A stretch of 64,000 bases of DNA. Source: QPJE01 sp051747745 (GTDB lineage Bacteria; Bacillota; Halanaerobiia; Halanaerobiales; Halanaerobiaceae). The translations under genes were made by a program, and so were the position numbers. The stretch is taken from positions 8,812 through 72,811 of the forward strand of contig JBNJGL010000004.1 in the NCBI GenBank assembly GCA_051747745.1, in the 5' to 3' direction. Below, in pieces: positions 60,967-64,000 of this stretch; within the stretch, counting starts at the first letter, position 1, and the number at the start of each line of letters is the position of its first letter. The notes beneath the pieces are model-generated. The model had not been told where the DNA came from. It saw nothing but the letters and a program-made list of their open reading frames with translations, and did not search any database.

Positions 60967-61103
60967 TAACACAATTAAAAGATAAAGTTTATGATGTGAA
61001 ACTAGAGAATTCAGAGTAGGAAATATTACATAATCAATTCAATAAATTTAGATAACAGTAAAAAATTACTTTTCATTTAGAATAATATCTGATATTCTTA
61101 AAT

Positions 61104-61149
61104 AAATCCATTATCAACATTAGAAGTGCTGGTAGTGGATTTTCTTTCT
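61104..61149 (+). terminator. terminator/attenuator hairpin immediately before the LtaS-like gene
   Basis: AAATCCATTATC / GGTAGTGGATTT pairs over 12 positions with two G-U, loop of 15, followed by TTCTTTC. It ends two bases before CAGGAGG, the ribosome site of the next gene. Confidence 0.6.
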
Positions 61150-61164
61150 ACAGGAGGCTGCTGA

Positions 61165-63057
61165 ATGAAAAAGATAGATAAATTAAGTAAAAAAGAAAAA
61201 TACTTTGCAATAATATTATTTGCAGGATTTCTATTAAAATACAATTATCTTTTACTGCGTATATTTTATGTACCATCAATAACAGGAGTTCTGCTGAGGA
61301 ATATTCTGTTTGTACTGCTTTTTATAAAATTTTTACAACCCCTAATTCATAATAGAGAAGGTAGATTAAAACTGTTTTTTTTCGCTTTTGTTTTTACAGT
61401 AATATTTATGTCTAATTACTGGTATAACCGTTATTTTGGTAATTACCTTAGCTTTTTTGATATTGTTCTTGGAGAAGGTACAGGATCATTCTCTATGGTA
61501 GAGGTTTTGATAAAACAGATAATAAAAATTTATGATCTGCTCTTTATAATGGATATTATACTATTATTTGTCCTTTTATTTAAGTCTGTACCAATAGAAA
61601 AAACTATTAAAAATCATGAAATTTTTAGCGATATTGACCTGGGATTTAACAATAGGATATTTAGCATTTTTTTAATATTAGTTCTTCTTTTTTCTCAAAT
61701 AATCATTACCAATATAATTGTGGGGAACAAAAGACCGGTTGACCTCTATAAAGAGGGTACGGCAGAATTTGTAAATGTTTATGGATTATTCCCCCTTTAT
61801 CTTTTTGAGAGCTATAGATTTTTAAATATTGATAAAATCGAGAAAGTTAAACCTACATCTGATATTCCTTATTATAGAGAACAGGAACAGCTCAGTGACA
61901 TCGATCTGATAGAAGATAATCCCAACATAATTTTTGTGCAGGTTGAATCACTGGATGAAAAAATGATCGGATATAAACATAATGGTCAGGAAATAACTCC
62001 ATTTTTGAACAGCCTAAAAGAAGAAAATCTCTATTTTGAGAATTTTTATGCTCAAAAGGTAAACGGCAGTTTTGATGCTGATCTATCTGTTTTAACATCC
62101 CTGTATCCTGTTAATAAAAGTTATGTTTTTAAAGAAATTGAAATGGCAAATTTCGAATCACTTCCTAAACTGCTGAAATCCAGAGGATATAACACTCTGG
62201 CTTTTCATGGAAATGTAAAAACATTCTTCAATAGGAGTAGAGCTTATCCGGATTTAGGGTTTGATGTTTTTTACAGTGAAGAAGATTTTGATAAAAATAA
62301 TCTACTTCAGGATGAAGACGACAGAACACTCGGCATAAATGATTACGATTTTTTTGATCAGTCTGTAAATTATCTCACTAAAGCAGAAAAACCATTTTTT
62401 GCATATTTTATAACATTAACAAGTCATACTCCTTTTAATTTCTATCCCAAAGAAATGGTAGGAGACAAATTTTCCGATATTGATAATATATTTGTTAGGG
62501 ATTATTTTCGGTCTATAAATTTTGTTGATAAATCATTAGAAATGTTCTTTAAAAAATTAGAAAAAAATGATCTGATGGATAATACCATGGTTGTGATTTA
62601 TGCAGACCATGAGTCGGAAATCAATACGACTGAATATTATTCTGGAATAGGTTTGGAAACAATTAGAAATATCAAAGCTCCCTATCACATTCCACTGTTT
62701 ATAGTACATGAGGATATTGATCCTGAACTGTCTGGAAATTATGGAACAACAACAGATATTGCTCCAACAGTACTTGATATATTGGGTTGGGAGAACCTTC
62801 CTCAGCAGTTTGTAGGCAGCTCTCTGCTGCTGGAAAAAGAGCAGCCACTGCTTTTTTTACATGAAAATCCTCAAATTCTCTATAAAGAACAGTTATTTGT
62901 CAAACAGCAGAACGAATTTGTCAAGGTCGGATTTTTAGAAGGCAAAGAAAATTCAGCAGAACTTACAGAAGAACAGAGAAAAAATATAACAGAAATTATA
63001 GAATTTATGCGGAGGATATTTTTGATAACTGAAACAATAATCCCCGGAGGTGAATAA
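61165..63057 (+). CDS. LtaS-like sulfatase-fold membrane phosphoglycerol transferase
   Basis: The 630-residue protein has five transmembrane segments in residues ~15-190, then an extracellular sulfatase/alkaline-phosphatase-fold domain. It includes NIIFVQVESLDEKMIG (metal Glu), ENFYAQKVNGSFDADLSVLTSLYPV (region of the nucleophilic Thr/Ser), YNTLAFHGNVKTFFNRSRAYPDLGFDVFYSEEDF, KPFFAYFITLTSHTPF and VVIYADHESEI with metal Asp/His. Homologues polymerise glycerol phosphate in lipoteichoic acid or modify lipids. CAGGAGG precedes the ATG. A glycerophosphodiesterase gene follows at once, consistent with phosphoglycerol metabolism. Confidence 0.88.
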   Translation: MKKIDKLSKKEKYFAIILFAGFLLKYNYLLLRIFYVPSITGVLLRNILFVLLFIKFLQPLIHNREGRLKLFFFAFVFTVIFMSNYWYNRYFGNYLSFFDIVLGEGTGSFSMVEVLIKQIIKIYDLLFIMDIILLFVLLFKSVPIEKTIKNHEIFSDIDLGFNNRIFSIFLILVLLFSQIIITNIIVGNKRPVDLYKEGTAEFVNVYGLFPLYLFESYRFLNIDKIEKVKPTSDIPYYREQEQLSDIDLIEDNPNIIFVQVESLDEKMIGYKHNGQEITPFLNSLKEENLYFENFYAQKVNGSFDADLSVLTSLYPVNKSYVFKEIEMANFESLPKLLKSRGYNTLAFHGNVKTFFNRSRAYPDLGFDVFYSEEDFDKNNLLQDEDDRTLGINDYDFFDQSVNYLTKAEKPFFAYFITLTSHTPFNFYPKEMVGDKFSDIDNIFVRDYFRSINFVDKSLEMFFKKLEKNDLMDNTMVVIYADHESEINTTEYYSGIGLETIRNIKAPYHIPLFIVHEDIDPELSGNYGTTTDIAPTVLDILGWENLPQQFVGSSLLLEKEQPLLFLHENPQILYKEQLFVKQQNEFVKVGFLEGKENSAELTEEQRKNITEIIEFMRRIFLITETIIPGGE

Positions 63058-64000
63058 TATTAATAAGTATATTATTCTAATTGTATTACTACTCATTATT
63101 CTCATTGTTGTTTATGGATTGTATTCATTTATTAAACCTTCCAAACTTGGTGAGGAAATACTTAAAAGTTATGGTTTTAACTATCCGGCTATTATTGCAC
63201 ACAGAGGTGCTTCAAATGAGGCCCCAGAATCAACAGTTCCTGCTTTTACTAAAGCAATAAAAAATGGTGTTGATTATATAGAAGTAGATATTCAGCGAAC
63301 TGCAGATGGAGAGATAATTGTATTTCATGACAGGGATTTAAAAAGACTTTCAAATGTAAAGGAAGTATTTCCAGATAAAGCTAATTTAGAGATAAGTGAA
63401 TTTACTTTAGAAGAATTAAAAAGGCTTGATTATGGATCATGGTTTAATAGAACTTATCCAGAAGCTGCCAGCATTGATTATGAGGGTTTAAATATACTTA
63501 CACTGGAAGAAGTTATTGAATTACTAAAAGAGAAAAGCAAAAAAACAGGGCTTTGTATTGAATTTAAAAACCCAAAAAAATATCCTGGAATAGAAGAACA
63601 GGTAGTTCAAATAGTAGAAAAAAGTGAATGGCTCGAAAAAAATCTTCAGACCAATATACCCAATGTATTAATGATATCATTTTCTGAAAAAAGTCTGAAA
63701 AAAATTCGAGATATTAATTCTAAACTACCGCGAATTTTGCTTTTAAATGAAAACATGATGGGGACAAGAGATTGGAAGAAGTGGACTGATAAGGCGGAAG
63801 AGTATGCTGATGGAATGGCTGTAAAAGGATTTATAAGCTGGCCCTGGCATATTTCTTCAGCTCACCAAAAGGGATTGTTTGTCTATTCATATGTAATTAA
63901 CGAATCATGGCAGATAAAAATTCTTTCTAGATTTAAAGCAGATGGATATATAACAGACAGACCTGAACTTCTCACTTCTTTTTTCAACAGATTGGAAGAA
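63050..64000 (+). CDS. membrane-anchored glycerophosphodiester phosphodiesterase, partial (3' end outside window)
   Basis: The frame is open from 63050 to the window end (317 codons). After an N-terminal membrane helix (YIILIVLLLIILIVVYGLYSF) comes a GDPD barrel: AIIAHRGASNEAPESTVPAF with catalytic His-Arg, DYIEVDIQRTADGEIIVFHDRDLKRLSN with metal Glu/Asp and second His, and GLCIEFKNPKKYPG. It hydrolyses glycerophosphodiesters, probably recycling deacylated lipid or teichoic acid head groups. The start is uncertain. A GTG at 63050 overlaps the LtaS stop but has no ribosome site in range, whereas GGAGG lies eight bases before an ATT at 63059. No in-frame ATG occurs before the catalytic residues. 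Confidence 0.88.
   Translation, partial: MNNINKYIILIVLLLIILIVVYGLYSFIKPSKLGEEILKSYGFNYPAIIAHRGASNEAPESTVPAFTKAIKNGVDYIEVDIQRTADGEIIVFHDRDLKRLSNVKEVFPDKANLEISEFTLEELKRLDYGSWFNRTYPEAASIDYEGLNILTLEEVIELLKEKSKKTGLCIEFKNPKKYPGIEEQVVQIVEKSEWLEKNLQTNIPNVLMISFSEKSLKKIRDINSKLPRILLLNENMMGTRDWKKWTDKAEEYADGMAVKGFISWPWHISSAHQKGLFVYSYVINESWQIKILSRFKADGYITDRPELLTSFFNRLEE

Noticed and set aside
1..64000. CRISPR arrays, prophage, complete insertion sequences, rRNA or tRNA genes
   Set aside because: No repeated direct-repeat/spacer pattern, phage structural genes, transposase, or rRNA/tRNA-like sequence was seen on reading both strands; single relics near 57400 are reported separately.

Overview
The window is AT-rich (visibly well under 40% GC). 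Genes have strong GGAGG-type ribosome sites, consensus TTGACA/TATAAT promoters, TTG and GTG starts, and many short overlaps. The content is that of a strictly anaerobic, fermentative low-GC Firmicute: 2-oxoacid:ferredoxin oxidoreductase, class I hybrid-cluster protein, an encapsulin iron store, a minimal SufBC system, an LtaS-like synthase and a complete bacterial glycogen cycle. The mix of acidic proteins, a sucrose-phosphate-synthase-like fold and a PgsBCW polyglutamate set fits the halophilic Halanaerobiales (Halanaerobium-like), but that placement is inference. No rRNA or tRNA was seen. A 100-N scaffold gap lies at 5652-5751.

Layout. 1-5029 (minus): poly-gamma-glutamate operon pgsB-pgsC-pgsW, then a DUF6305/M14-like amidohydrolase and a sensor histidine kinase cut by the window edge. 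5323-8359 (plus): HAD phosphatase and NAD-sugar epimerase fragments on either side of the gap, an MscS channel and a DJ-1/PfpI protein. 8517-20114: glycogen island with glgP and a half-size glycosyltransferase (minus), pullulanase (plus), glgB-glgC-glgD (minus), and glgA (plus) carrying an unusual C-terminal repeat linker and ComEA-like HhH domain. 20174-27026 (plus): isomerase-like protein, SmsC/SmsB Fe-S assembly, a sulfonate-type ABC importer and dihydrolipoyl dehydrogenase. 27242-28410: encapsulated ferritin plus encapsulin shell. 28561-30811: radical-SAM/TIGR03915 DNA-metabolism pair. 31030-35427: UDP-GlcNAc 2-epimerase, korAB, rubrerythrin-like protein.

35617-44715 looks like a redox/nitrosative-stress block. 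It has an UPF0316 protein, hcp, a soluble Rossmann-MCP, an MBL-rhodanese protein and a Crp/Fnr regulator. Divergent from the regulator is a three-gene operon of an uncharacterised cytosolic set: DUF1858 + solute-binding fold, a Cys-rich P-loop GTPase, and DUF1858-like + ABC ATPase. CRP-type GTGA-N6-TCAC sites lie upstream of hcp and in the regulator/operon intergenic region. This suggests one regulon and makes the three-gene set the best candidate here for an undescribed system, possibly metallocluster maturation or repair.

44871-51373: FakA/DegV fusion, DUF1295 membrane protein, DUF523/DUF1722 protein, AraC regulator, and a glutamate dehydrogenase whose leader can fold into two mutually exclusive hairpins, one burying its Shine-Dalgarno. 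51542-56046 (minus): CBS protein and three glycosyltransferases, the last fused to a cyclic-nucleotide-binding domain. 56272-64000 (plus): WYL regulator, orphan NuoL/Mrp-type membrane subunit, SLC13 transporter, LtaS-like synthase, and a glycerophosphodiesterase cut by the window edge. A dispersed long-hairpin repeat occurs at 11311 and 29844, and a similar one at 47531.
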